A DNA stretch of 7,933 nucleotides from Candidatus Methanovirga basalitermitum (GCA_031284445.1 JAISZW010000202.1:1-7933), one strand, 5' to 3'; numbered from the stretch's first letter, positions 1 through 6,180 are shown. The notes: generated by a model not told the origin, from the letters alone. A program made the numbers and translations.

Positions 1-103
1 ATTTTAATTTAAACACCCATATAAAAATGTACTTCTAAAAAACAGCATGATTAAAGCCTTAAAACATGGATGATGAGTTTGTTCATGCTTCGATTTTTGT
101 TAA

Positions 104-339
104 AAATCTAACACCTATATTTTAGTTAGTTATCAGTCTAAATATAGTGTTTTAGAATTAGTTAGATCATTCAAGCAATTGACCACCTATTACATTTGGA
201 GGTTAAAAAGCAATGAAATTATTTTACAGAAATTTTTTTGGGGAAAGAGAAAACTTTTTACAATGATGGTTATTTTGCTTCAAGTATTGGAAATATTAGC
301 AAAGAAACTATTAAAAAATATATTGAGAATCAAGGATAG
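104..339 (+). pseudogene. IS200/IS605-family transposase TnpA remnant, frameshifted
   Basis: This is the decayed C-terminal two thirds of a small Y1/HUH transposase, the enzyme that moves single-stranded IS200/IS605 elements. Two reading frames together give the family pattern. The first frame (about 104-235) reads YILVSYQSKYSVLELVRSFK followed by QLTTYYIW, which matches the stretch after the family's HUH motif (usually DHIHILVSY). The second frame (about 241-339) reads KEKTFYNDGYFASSIGN and then KETIKKYIENQG before TAG, the typical TnpA C-terminus. The join lies in a homopolymer region (T7G4, 233-243), so a single indel explains the frame change. The HUH histidines are not preserved (NTYI replaces DHIHI), and I could not reconstruct an N-terminus in 1-103. 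A longer ORF from TTG 179 to 382 is only a hybrid produced by the frameshift. I am confident of the family from remembered patterns, but not of the exact 5' limit. Confidence 0.8.
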
Positions 340-347
340 CAATTCAT

Positions 348-369
348 TCACTATCCTAAAGGATAGTGA
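348..369. repeat. Perfect 9-bp hairpin, probable right-end palindrome of the IS remnant
   Basis: TCACTATCC (348-356) and GGATAGTGA (361-369) are perfect inverted copies around a TAAA loop. The hairpin starts 8 bases after the TAG of the tnpA remnant. IS200/IS605 elements carry subterminal hairpins that TnpA recognises on single-stranded DNA, and their placement just past the last ORF fits the right end of a tnpA-only element. No tnpB follows. A transcription terminator is the main alternative, but only a modest T-run follows. Confidence 0.6.
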
Positions 370-577
370 TTTTCTTGCTTAATTCTTATAAAAAGAATCC
401 ACATATTCATTAATGATCCAAAAAACTAAATATCATTAAATGACCAAATTTTAGCAATATATTCCTAATTAACTAAAAATACTCAAAAAAAACTTTCAAA
501 GAATTTGGCAAAACAAATATCAAAAGTTATTTCTCAGCCAATTATATTAAAAAAAATGATTTAAAACGATTATAATC
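370..577. other. A+T-rich spacer between the IS remnant and argJ
   Basis: I see no ORF with a ribosome binding site, no tRNA-like or other G+C-rich structured stretch and no long repeat here. There are short repeated words such as ATCATTAA around 409-437 and long A-runs. The spacer probably contains the outer edge of the IS element and upstream DNA of the argJ promoter. Confidence 0.5.
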
Positions 578-585
578 TTTAAATA
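578..585 (+). promoter_or_regulatory. Candidate archaeal box A (TATA) for argJ
   Basis: TTTAAATA lies about 30 bases before the first GGTGA (616-620) ahead of argJ. Archaeal transcription usually starts 22-27 bases downstream of box A, here near 605-610, which would give a short leader containing that GGTGA. In such A+T-rich DNA similar boxes occur by chance, and another TATA-like stretch lies at about 595-606. Confidence 0.35.
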
Positions 586-615
586 GTTAACTAAAATATA
601 CTATAAACTTATATC

Positions 616-640
616 GGTGAATTAAATGATCATAGTGTGA
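616..640 (+). other. Ribosome binding site plus five-codon mini-ORF overlapping the argJ start region
   Basis: GGTGA (616-620) sits 5 bases before ATG 626, ideal spacing for a methanogen Shine-Dalgarno site. That ATG opens only Met-Ile-Ile-Val-stop. The TGA (638-640) overlaps an ATG at 640 (TGATG), which is in the argJ frame. This may be a small leader coupled to argJ translation, or the footprint of a small mutation at the argJ start. Chance is also possible. Confidence 0.3.
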
Positions 641-645
641 TGAAA

Positions 646-1863
646 ATGAATGAAAATATAAAAATCATCAACGGTGGAATATGTGTTATCCATGATGTAA
701 AAGCTGGAGGAATTCGTGAAGGAAAACATGGAATCAGTATAATATCTTTTCCTAAGAGTATGGCAGTAGGAGTTTTCACTACAAATAGGGTCATGGCTGC
801 ACCTGTTAAGCACACTAAAAGTATTCTGGAAAATAACAATATTTCAGCTATTGTAGCTAATAGTGGTAATGCTAATTGCTTTACAGGGTCTCAAGGAGAA
901 GAAGATTGTAAAAACATTGTTGAAACTGTATCTAATAAGCTAAAAATTGATAAAAACGAAATAGCTATTGCTTCAACAGGTGTAATTGGTAGAAAAATGC
1001 CAATGAATATTATAAATAAATTAATAGAGGATGTTAAATTAAAAAACTCTGATAAAGCTTCAAATAATAGTGCAAAAGCTATAATGACTACAGATACAGT
1101 TCCTAAAGAATATAGTATCGAAATCACATTAAATAACGGTGAAAAAGTCAGAATTGGGGGAATATGTAAAGGATCAGGTATGATAGCTCCAAATATGGCT
1201 ACATTACTGTGTTTTATAACTACAAATGCTAAAATTGGAGATAAAAGACTTTTAAAACAATTACTTAAAGATGTCGTGGATAAAAGTTTTAATATGGTGG
1301 TTGTTGACGGTGATGAAAGTACAAACGATGAGGTTATTTTAGTGAGTACTGGAAAAGTTGATGTTTCAGACGATGAAGCTTTAGACCCTAATTTCCAGGA
1401 GGGATTAGAGTATTTATGTATTCAATTAGCTAAAATGATGGCAAGTGATGGTGAAGGAGCAACAAAATTTTTAGAAGTCGTTGTTAATGGAGCTAAAAGG
1501 TATGATGATGCTAAAACAATAGTTAAATCTGTTGCATCCTCTTATCTTGTTAAAACAGCTGTTTTTGGTGGAGATCCTAATTGGGGTAGGATTGTAACAG
1601 CGATTGGATATTCTGGAGTTGATTTTAATCCAAATAATATTTCGATATCTATTTCCAATGACGAGCAAAAAGTTGATTTAGTGAGAAATAGTGAAATTTT
1701 AGGTTTTGAAGGAACAGATAACCTTAAACAAGCTGAAAAAATCATGAAGCATCAAGACATTAAGATATTCATAGATTTACACTTAGGTAATGAAACTGCA
1801 AATGCATTTGGTTGTGATTTAACCTACGATTATGTGAGAATAAATGCTGAATATACAACTTGA
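646..1863 (+). CDS. argJ: Glutamate N-acetyltransferase / ornithine acetyltransferase ArgJ
   Basis: ArgJ transfers the acetyl group of N-acetylornithine to glutamate, giving ornithine and N-acetylglutamate in the cyclic arginine pathway; some ArgJ also use acetyl-CoA. The protein (405 aa) is full length. The autocleavage site is intact in KGSGMIAPNMATLL, with nucleophile Thr186 after Ala. Other family signatures present are STGVIG (110-115, oxyanion hole Thr-Gly), MTTDTVPKE, DGDESTNDE, DGEGATK, GGDPNWGRI and the C-terminal GCDLTYDYVRINAEYTT. I chose ATG 646 because GTGA (637-640) lies 5 bases upstream and archaeal homologues begin close to the INGG segment; GTG 637 and ATG 640 in the same frame are alternatives. 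The sequence cannot tell whether it is mono- or bifunctional; the Methanocaldococcus enzyme is reported as ornithine-only. It probably heads a two-gene unit. Confidence 0.96.
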   Translation: MNENIKIINGGICVIHDVKAGGIREGKHGISIISFPKSMAVGVFTTNRVMAAPVKHTKSILENNNISAIVANSGNANCFTGSQGEEDCKNIVETVSNKLKIDKNEIAIASTGVIGRKMPMNIINKLIEDVKLKNSDKASNNSAKAIMTTDTVPKEYSIEITLNNGEKVRIGGICKGSGMIAPNMATLLCFITTNAKIGDKRLLKQLLKDVVDKSFNMVVVDGDESTNDEVILVSTGKVDVSDDEALDPNFQEGLEYLCIQLAKMMASDGEGATKFLEVVVNGAKRYDDAKTIVKSVASSYLVKTAVFGGDPNWGRIVTAIGYSGVDFNPNNISISISNDEQKVDLVRNSEILGFEGTDNLKQAEKIMKHQDIKIFIDLHLGNETANAFGCDLTYDYVRINAEYTT

Positions 1864-1907
1864 TTAACAATAAAAATGAATATAGGATATTATTATGGTG
1901 AATAAGA

Positions 1908-2696
1908 GTGAATAACAGTCAAAACTATTCTAAAAAAGATATTTTAAAATTTTTAAGAAGAATTGGAGTAGATACAAGGTTTATTTCTCTTCATGAGTCT
2001 AAGATCTATATAAATCATCTAAGATTTTCTAAGTTTTCTAGAAGAAGAGAGGAGATTTTTAAAAATAAATTCAATGATATAAGTATTCTAAGATCAACAA
2101 TTTTTCAAAAAATAGCTATTAAATCATCTAAATCATTATCCCATTCAATAGGTATTAGAGACAATGTTTTAATTTTCAACCACACCAAGAGAGATGTACT
2201 CTTAAATATAATATTAGAGCCTTATTTAAGAAAATATGGGATAAATCTTATCCATTCTGATCTTAAATCTTATGATGATTTTATTAAGTTAAAAGATTTA
2301 AAAGAAACAACTGAGTTTCTAAAAAATAACAATATTGATTGTGTAGTTTCTTCAATAGCTATGGATGAAGAAGTTGACTCTATTCTATCAGTTATTTTAT
2401 CTGGGAAAGGTTTAAAATCCTATTTGCAATATATTAAATTTACTAATAGCGATTTAAGAATAAAATTTCTGTACCCATTTATTAATAATGTTGATAAGGA
2501 TAGTATTGAAACTGTTTGTAGAATTTTAGAAATAAATGGGGAAGATAAAATTGATTATGAGAGAAATGAACTTGCAAAAAAGTTCATGAAATTTTTAGAT
2601 GATCTTATTCCATATTACAAAGAAAATATTCTAAAATCAACTAATTTTTTAAAAAATCCTCAAACATCATCTAATAAATATGGGTTTGGTAAGTAA
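1908..2696 (+). CDS. Degenerate PP-loop ATPase-like protein (unknown function)
   Basis: I do not recognise a named family. The 262-aa protein is basic and Lys/Ile/Asn-rich with no signal peptide or membrane span. Its centre resembles the tRNA-thiolation PP-loop enzymes (NcsA/TtcA/TilS fold). VLIFNHTKRDVLLNIIL (87-103) lies where these enzymes have a strand, the SGGKDS loop and a helix. VVSSIAMDEEVDSILSVIL (146-164) lies where they have GHNLDDEAQ plus helix, and a strand-turn (RIKFLYPF) follows as in the family. The SGGKDS loop itself is lost (FNHTKRD), and there is no CxxC zinc or cluster motif, so ATP-dependent thiolation is doubtful. The GTG start is set by GGTGAA (1897-1902), 5 bases upstream. 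It begins 44 bp after argJ, so co-transcription is likely. The fold assignment is inference from motif order, not from a search. Confidence 0.6.
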   Translation: MNNSQNYSKKDILKFLRRIGVDTRFISLHESKIYINHLRFSKFSRRREEIFKNKFNDISILRSTIFQKIAIKSSKSLSHSIGIRDNVLIFNHTKRDVLLNIILEPYLRKYGINLIHSDLKSYDDFIKLKDLKETTEFLKNNNIDCVVSSIAMDEEVDSILSVILSGKGLKSYLQYIKFTNSDLRIKFLYPFINNVDKDSIETVCRILEINGEDKIDYERNELAKKFMKFLDDLIPYYKENILKSTNFLKNPQTSSNKYGFGK

Positions 2697-2722
2697 ATAT
2701 TGTATTTAATTTAATTTAATTT
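2697..2722. terminator. Shared A/T-rich terminator region between convergent genes
   Basis: The gap between the two convergent stop codons is 26 bp and contains TTTAATTTAATTTAATTTT (2704-2722), with T-runs on both strands. Archaeal RNA polymerase terminates at T-rich tracts without needing a hairpin, so this short stretch could serve both directions. There is no stem-loop, and the evidence is composition and position only. Confidence 0.35.
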
Positions 2723-3547
2723 TCATATATGTATTCCTGTTCCTCGAACTACAATTTGATTTGCATCACCAAAGTTTCCAACTGTATCGTATTCAATTGT
2801 AAAATCTAAAAGCCCATTACAATCTTTTTTTTTTAGATCAACACTTAAATTAAGGATTGCTTGTTCAGTTGCTTTTCTTAAATTATCAAGAACCTCTTGG
2901 CTATTGCTTGAGTTAGTAAAAAATTTATTTGTTTTGTGAATGATAATTTTACTTTCAAATATTCCTTTATATTCTCTAATTTTATTATCTCCCGTGTGGG
3001 TTGTACTTAAAAATAGTATTCCTAAATCATTAATGTCTGTATGTTCTATGTTAGGATTGTATTTAATATTTTTCTCATGAGTTAAATCTTTTGGTGTGTA
3101 ATTTATAAGTTTAAAGAATATATTTTTTATATGAGAAAGAATATTTTTAAAGATCCATGTTAAATAAGCTATTAAACCAAATAGGATTAATATTATTAAG
3201 TATTCAGCTAAAATTGGGAAAGTGGATTGTAATATAATAGCTAAACTTCCTATTGTAACAAGGTTAAATCCTAATCCATTATTTGCTAAGATAAATCCAT
3301 ATATAACTGTTATTATAAATAATATGAATGCACTAATTGCTCCTGTTGTTTTCCCATGAATCCTCCTTGCAAGATATATTTCAATGTATCCTGCTATTAA
3401 TGGTGAGAATAATAAACCAAGATTGTAACCAAAAATAGCTATATTGCAATAGTAGAATATAAATAGTGATAATACTCCAGATAAAGTTCCCATAGATATA
3501 CAGAAGCTAACTATTAATATTTCCTTAAGTTTTTCTTTGTAATCCAT
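2723..3547 (-). CDS. Multi-pass membrane protein with C-terminal divergent YbjQ-like domain
   Basis: From ATG 3547 the product is 274 aa. About four or five hydrophobic segments (roughly 9-34, 42-60, 67-88, 94-110, 112-134) are followed by a basic linker and a soluble domain at 176-274. That domain parallels the neighbouring YbjQ protein: LFLSTTHTGDNKIREYKGIF matches LLSSTNTLDNKEIFKYYGLV, and IEYDTVGNFGDANQIVVRGT matches ISYNNLGGTMGNTILVTAYGT. It lacks the family's VRDVVGGR segment, so it is a divergent paralogue fused to a membrane anchor. The C-terminal domain is probably cytoplasmic given the Lys/Arg-rich linker. Start uncertain: ATG 3631 is in frame (302 aa) and would overlap the upstream gene by 26 bp, but has no ribosome binding site; ATG 3547 has a weak GAG 9 bases upstream. 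No function is known. Confidence 0.75.
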   Translation of the reverse strand: MDYKEKLKEILIVSFCISMGTLSGVLSLFIFYYCNIAIFGYNLGLLFSPLIAGYIEIYLARRIHGKTTGAISAFILFIITVIYGFILANNGLGFNLVTIGSLAIILQSTFPILAEYLIILILFGLIAYLTWIFKNILSHIKNIFFKLINYTPKDLTHEKNIKYNPNIEHTDINDLGILFLSTTHTGDNKIREYKGIFESKIIIHKTNKFFTNSSNSQEVLDNLRKATEQAILNLSVDLKKKDCNGLLDFTIEYDTVGNFGDANQIVVRGTGIHI

Positions 3548-3605
3548 TTTTCTAAACTCGTTTTTATCATTTTGATAACAAACTAAAGTTTTTAAAATTA
3601 TCTGT

Positions 3606-3935
3606 TTATCTAAAACTAATGGCTGTTCCATAAGCAGTTACGAGTATGGTATTTCCCATTGTTCCACCAAGATTATTGTAAGATATTTTTATTCCTACTA
3701 TACCATTAGCATTTAACTCTTTTGCTTTGTTAACCATACTTTCAATAGCTAAATTTCTTGCTTTTTGAAGTTCTTTTTCGTATTTAGATGTTCGTCCTCC
3801 AACAACATCACGAACTCCAGAAAACAAATCTTTATATACATTAGAACCCAACAATGATTCCCCAGTAACCAGCCCATAATATTTAAATATTTCTTTGTTA
3901 TCCAATGTGTTGGTTGATGAAAGTAACATATCCAT
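3606..3935 (-). CDS. YbjQ/UPF0145 family protein
   Basis: A 109-aa cytosolic protein covering the whole YbjQ (UPF0145, DUF74) fold. It opens with MLLSSTNTLDNKEIFKYYGLVTG, has the signature FSGVRDVVGGRTSKYEKEL (38-56), then a long helix (ARNLAIESMVNKAKELNAN) and the final strands GIVGIKISYNNLG and ILVTAYGTAI. Members are about 105 aa, form ring-shaped oligomers in solved structures and are often labelled heavy-metal binding, but no biochemical role is established; I see no Cys and no His-rich metal site here. I chose ATG 3935 over GTG 3944 because GGTGTGA (3947-3941, read on the - strand) sits 5 bases before it; GTG 3944 would lie inside that site. The gene starts 12 bp after mptD stops, and the next gene carries a second copy of the domain, so the two products may interact. 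Confidence 0.9.
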   Translation of the reverse strand: MDMLLSSTNTLDNKEIFKYYGLVTGESLLGSNVYKDLFSGVRDVVGGRTSKYEKELQKARNLAIESMVNKAKELNANGIVGIKISYNNLGGTMGNTILVTAYGTAISFR

Positions 3936-3947
3936 TGTACTCACACC

Positions 3948-4337
3948 TTAAATATCTATTGAATCATAGTTGACTATATCTTCAACATAGATTAGGGGAT
4001 AGTTTAATTCCTCAATGAATTCCATCCTTATAATAGCTAATGAATTATTTATTTTAGAATGGATTTTAGCATTTAACATATCACCAGATAATGAAATATA
4101 ATTGAACTCTGTGTTTGCTTGTTTGATCTTTCTTAAATCAATTGAAACCTCAACTTTTTCAATGGCTGGTTGTAGTTTAAGTGAATCCGAAATAGCTATT
4201 TCTAGATTTTTCGCTGTTTTTTCATTGACTGGTGTTCCAATAAACTGATGAAATAAAGCTGCCATACTAATAGCTCCTTCAAAAATAGCTCTTTCTCTAA
4301 AACTAATATTAGAAAAATATTTTTCTTCAACATCCAT
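3948..4337 (-). CDS. mptD: Archaeal dihydroneopterin aldolase MptD
   Basis: MptD cleaves 7,8-dihydroneopterin to 6-hydroxymethyl-7,8-dihydropterin and glycolaldehyde in the synthesis of methanopterin, the C1 carrier of methanogenesis. It is unrelated in sequence to bacterial FolB. The 129-aa length and the core signature RERAIFEGAISMAALFHQFIGTPV (14-37) match the archaeal family (formerly DUF372), as do ISLSGDML (81-88) and the C-terminal ELNYPLIYVED. Glu20, His30 and Gln56 keep the spacing of residues I remember as functionally important in the Methanocaldococcus enzyme (Glu25, His35, Gln61). ATG 4337 follows GGTG (4349-4346 on the - strand) by 8 bases, and that site lies in the 13-bp gap after the sortase stop, so the two genes are probably translated from one transcript. 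Family assignment is from recognition, without a search. Confidence 0.88.
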   Translation of the reverse strand: MDVEEKYFSNISFRERAIFEGAISMAALFHQFIGTPVNEKTAKNLEIAISDSLKLQPAIEKVEVSIDLRKIKQANTEFNYISLSGDMLNAKIHSKINNSLAIIRMEFIEELNYPLIYVEDIVNYDSIDI

Positions 4338-4350
4338 AAAAATAACACCA

Positions 4351-5052
4351 TTAAAAGTATAGTTGCCCTAAAAATGAGAAATAATTTGGAGAAATTGGGT
4401 GAATAAACAATCCTATTAAAATCAGAGTGATGATTACTATCTCAGCAAAAACAAATTTCCTATCCTCCTTAACTGGATAGAAGTAGCTAATTATACTCCC
4501 AACAATAAAAAACCCTAATATTATTAGTATGATATACATTGTGTAGTCAATTTTTACATTAGTATCTAATGGTTGTAGATCAATGAAAGATGATTCAACA
4601 ATTAGTCTGTGAGCCAATGACCCAATTGGATCACATGTTACCATGTACAATATTGTGGATCCGTTACCTAAATTTATTCTATGATCTGGATTTACTATGT
4701 ATGACTTGTCCACTTCATAATTAACTTTTCCTATTCCTTGCCAGTTAAGGATCACATTATCTCCATGTACAAGTTCATTAAGCCGTAAAAATGGAGAGCC
4801 TAACAATGTTCTATGACCAGATAAAATAACTATCCCCTTTGAAGGTTCGCTAGAAGTATTATCAATCAAGACTCCATTTTCTAAAGATTCAAAATTTAAA
4901 TGTTCTTTAAGATTTATCTTAGGGATTATTAGAGTGTTTCCATTAAAATTATATTCATTTACCTCTTTCATTGAAAAATATGTGACCTCTTGCATTGCAT
5001 AAATTGAAATAAAACCAATTATTAGCATAATTATTAAAGTTCTGATTTTCAT
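4351..5052 (-). CDS. Membrane-anchored sortase family transpeptidase
   Basis: Sortases cut a sorting signal in exported proteins and link them to a cell-surface acceptor. Numbered from ATG 5052 (233 aa), the N-terminus is a signal anchor (about 4-20), the catalytic domain spans about 40-160, and two more membrane segments follow (172-192 and 201-217). The catalytic triad is visible: His80 in ILSGHRT, Cys140 in YMVTCDP and Arg149 in AHRLIV. The segment GSPFLRLNELVHGD after the His is also typical. GTG 5064 is an in-frame alternative start; I prefer ATG 5052 because the GTG itself could act as part of a ribosome binding site. In pseudomurein-walled methanogens the likely substrates are adhesin-like surface proteins; none is in this window. 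A TATA-like AAAATATAAATAG (about 5090-5078 on the - strand) may give it its own promoter. Confidence 0.9.
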   Translation of the reverse strand: MKIRTLIIMLIIGFISIYAMQEVTYFSMKEVNEYNFNGNTLIIPKINLKEHLNFESLENGVLIDNTSSEPSKGIVILSGHRTLLGSPFLRLNELVHGDNVILNWQGIGKVNYEVDKSYIVNPDHRINLGNGSTILYMVTCDPIGSLAHRLIVESSFIDLQPLDTNVKIDYTMYIILIILGFFIVGSIISYFYPVKEDRKFVFAEIVIITLILIGLFIHPISPNYFSFLGQLYF

Positions 5053-5081
5053 GATAATCAACACATTAAATTATTAACTAT

Positions 5082-5243
5082 TTATATTTTAATTATAAAA
5101 TATATATCAATACATTCTAATTCTTTTATTACTCCAATAAGATATTTTAGTATTACACTTGATACAGTCTCTATGGTTAAAAATGTTGCGGTAACAGGAT
5201 ACTTAACAGTATCATAACCAGTTTCTATCTTAACCAATCTCAT
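5082..5243 (-). CDS. Small ORF of 53 codons with strong ribosome binding site
   Basis: The start is well supported: GGAGG (complement of CCTCC, 5251-5255) lies 7 bases before ATG 5243, the clearest Shine-Dalgarno site in the window. The product begins MRLVKIETGYDTVKYPVTAT and continues with a hydrophobic, beta-branched stretch (VSSVILKYLIGVIKEL, IDIYFIIKI) that may be membrane-associated. I recognise no family. It ends 29 bases before the sortase ATG. Upstream in the same frame, with no start codon, the DNA reads ELSDDENNQIRKLRRRKIARLNQ-like residues, so the ORF may be the 3' part of a longer frameshifted gene joined to the small ORF before it. Product and function unknown. Confidence 0.45.
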   Translation of the reverse strand: MRLVKIETGYDTVKYPVTATFLTIETVSSVILKYLIGVIKELECIDIYFIIKI

Positions 5244-5325
5244 ATTTATTCCTCCAACATTATTTTTGATTTGATTTAATCTTGCTATTTTACGTCTTCT
5301 TAACTTTCTAATCTGATTATTTTCA

Positions 5326-5484
5326 TCATCTGATAATTCTCCATATTATACCAAGAATTCCAAAAAACAAGAAAAACACAATTATAGGTCCTAAATTATC
5401 AAATTTATTCTCTAAATTATCGAATTTTTCTTCTATTAGTTTAATTAAAATATCTTCATTCATCATTAATAGAACACTATCCAT
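5326..5484 (-). CDS. Small membrane protein ORF (52 aa) with coiled-coil-like N-terminus
   Basis: Starting at ATG 5484, 12 bases after the polB stop, this 52-codon ORF encodes an acidic amphipathic segment with a repeated KFDNL unit (about 20-31, EKFDNLENKFDNL) followed by a single hydrophobic span (IIVFFLFFGILGIIW, 34-48) and a short basic tail ending IIR. The pattern of coiled coil, one membrane span and positive tail suggests a real small membrane protein, with the N-terminus probably outside by the positive-inside rule. No good ribosome binding site is seen; in-frame ATGs at 5466 and 5463 are alternatives, and coupling to polB translation is possible. The TGA at 5326-5328 could mark a frameshift, because the next frame continues with a basic segment. 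No family recognised. Confidence 0.45.
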   Translation of the reverse strand: MDSVLLMMNEDILIKLIEEKFDNLENKFDNLGPIIVFFLFFGILGIIWRIIR

Positions 5485-5496
5485 TAGTTATATTTT

Positions 5497-6180
5497 TTAA
5501 TTGAAAAAAGCATCTAAAGTTTGTTGTTTCTTATTTTCTATTAATTCTAATAGATTTTCTTTATTATAACCAAATGATTCCATTATTCTTGATATTGCAG
5601 GAAGTACTTGATTATTAATATAGTAATCTGGATCATAAGAACCGTCTAAATAATCCTCATAAGGAATGGCTTTTTCACTTATTGAACCTCTACCTTTAAC
5701 AATCACATACTGTATTATTGTTCCTTTTCTTGGTTTTAATCTATTTTCTGCTTCCAATTTTCTTGCAACAACAACATGAGGACCAATTTGTTTATATTCA
5801 GAGAGTCTTTTAGTTATCTGTGTATGTATCACAAGCTCGGTCATGTTTAAATTCCCAGACTTTATCTTTTTTAATACCTTTTTAATTATTTCAATAGCTT
5901 CATTAACATCACCATTTTTTAAAATAGCCATTAAAACATCTTTTTGTGCGGTTTTAACTATTGGTGCCCAATCTCTTCTAACAAGTTCCAAACCTTTAGC
6001 TATTATCTTCCCATCTTCAATAACAGCATACCTTTTCTTACTTACAAAAAATCCTCTTCTATAAAAACCTTCATATTCTAATTCCATGCTTTCTGGAAGA
6101 GTTGAATTTAGATAAGTTAAAAACTCATTCACCTTTGTTTTTATTATTTTTTCAATTTTTTCCTGTTTTAAACTTTCCAT
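5497..6180 (-). CDS. Family B DNA polymerase, C-terminal subunit of split PolB
   Basis: This is the C-terminal palm-edge and thumb part of an archaeal replicative family B polymerase, encoded alone; a full PolB is about 770 aa or more and this product is 227 aa. Characteristic features are RRGFFVSKKRYAV (41-53, the KKRY DNA-binding motif), GLELVRRDWAPIVKTAQ (63-79) and the thumb segment KPRKGTIIQYVIVKG followed by IPYEDYLDGSYDPDYYINNQ. Exonuclease motifs and the catalytic YGDTD motif are absent, as expected because they sit on the large subunit. QQTLDAFF (219-226) at the C-terminus is a perfect PIP box (QxxLxxFF) for binding the PCNA clamp. Methanothermobacter splits PolB into two genes at unlinked loci; this matches its small subunit. 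ATG 6180 is preferred over in-frame GTG 6192, whose GTGTGGA region could be the binding site. It starts 43 bp after prf1. Confidence 0.93.
   Translation of the reverse strand: MESLKQEKIEKIIKTKVNEFLTYLNSTLPESMELEYEGFYRRGFFVSKKRYAVIEDGKIIAKGLELVRRDWAPIVKTAQKDVLMAILKNGDVNEAIEIIKKVLKKIKSGNLNMTELVIHTQITKRLSEYKQIGPHVVVARKLEAENRLKPRKGTIIQYVIVKGRGSISEKAIPYEDYLDGSYDPDYYINNQVLPAISRIMESFGYNKENLLELIENKKQQTLDAFFN

Noticed and set aside
70..130. ATGATGA resembling box C of a C/D guide RNA
   Set aside because: No CTGA box D follows within the usual distance, and the segment adjoins the tnpA remnant.
214..267. GGAGG (198-202) followed by ATG 214, looking like a gene start
   Set aside because: The ORF lasts only 17 codons to a TGA and lies inside the tnpA remnant, where GGAGG encodes part of YIWRL.
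179..382. 67-codon ORF starting at TTG
   Set aside because: Its first part is genuine TnpA frame, but after the T7G4 tract the TnpA match continues in another frame to TAG 337-339. The remainder of the ORF is out-of-frame readthrough.
637..690. GTGATGA resembling box C at the argJ start
   Set aside because: No box D follows and the bases are explained by the start region and its binding site.
622..1745. Several 63-78 codon ORFs on the - strand opposite argJ
   Set aside because: They are antisense shadows of a complete argJ and have no ribosome binding sites or recognisable domains.
5843..6064. 73-codon + strand ORF rich in hydrophobic residues
   Set aside because: It is antisense to the polymerase subunit; its Phe/Leu/Ser-rich translation is the complement of Lys/Glu-rich coding sequence.
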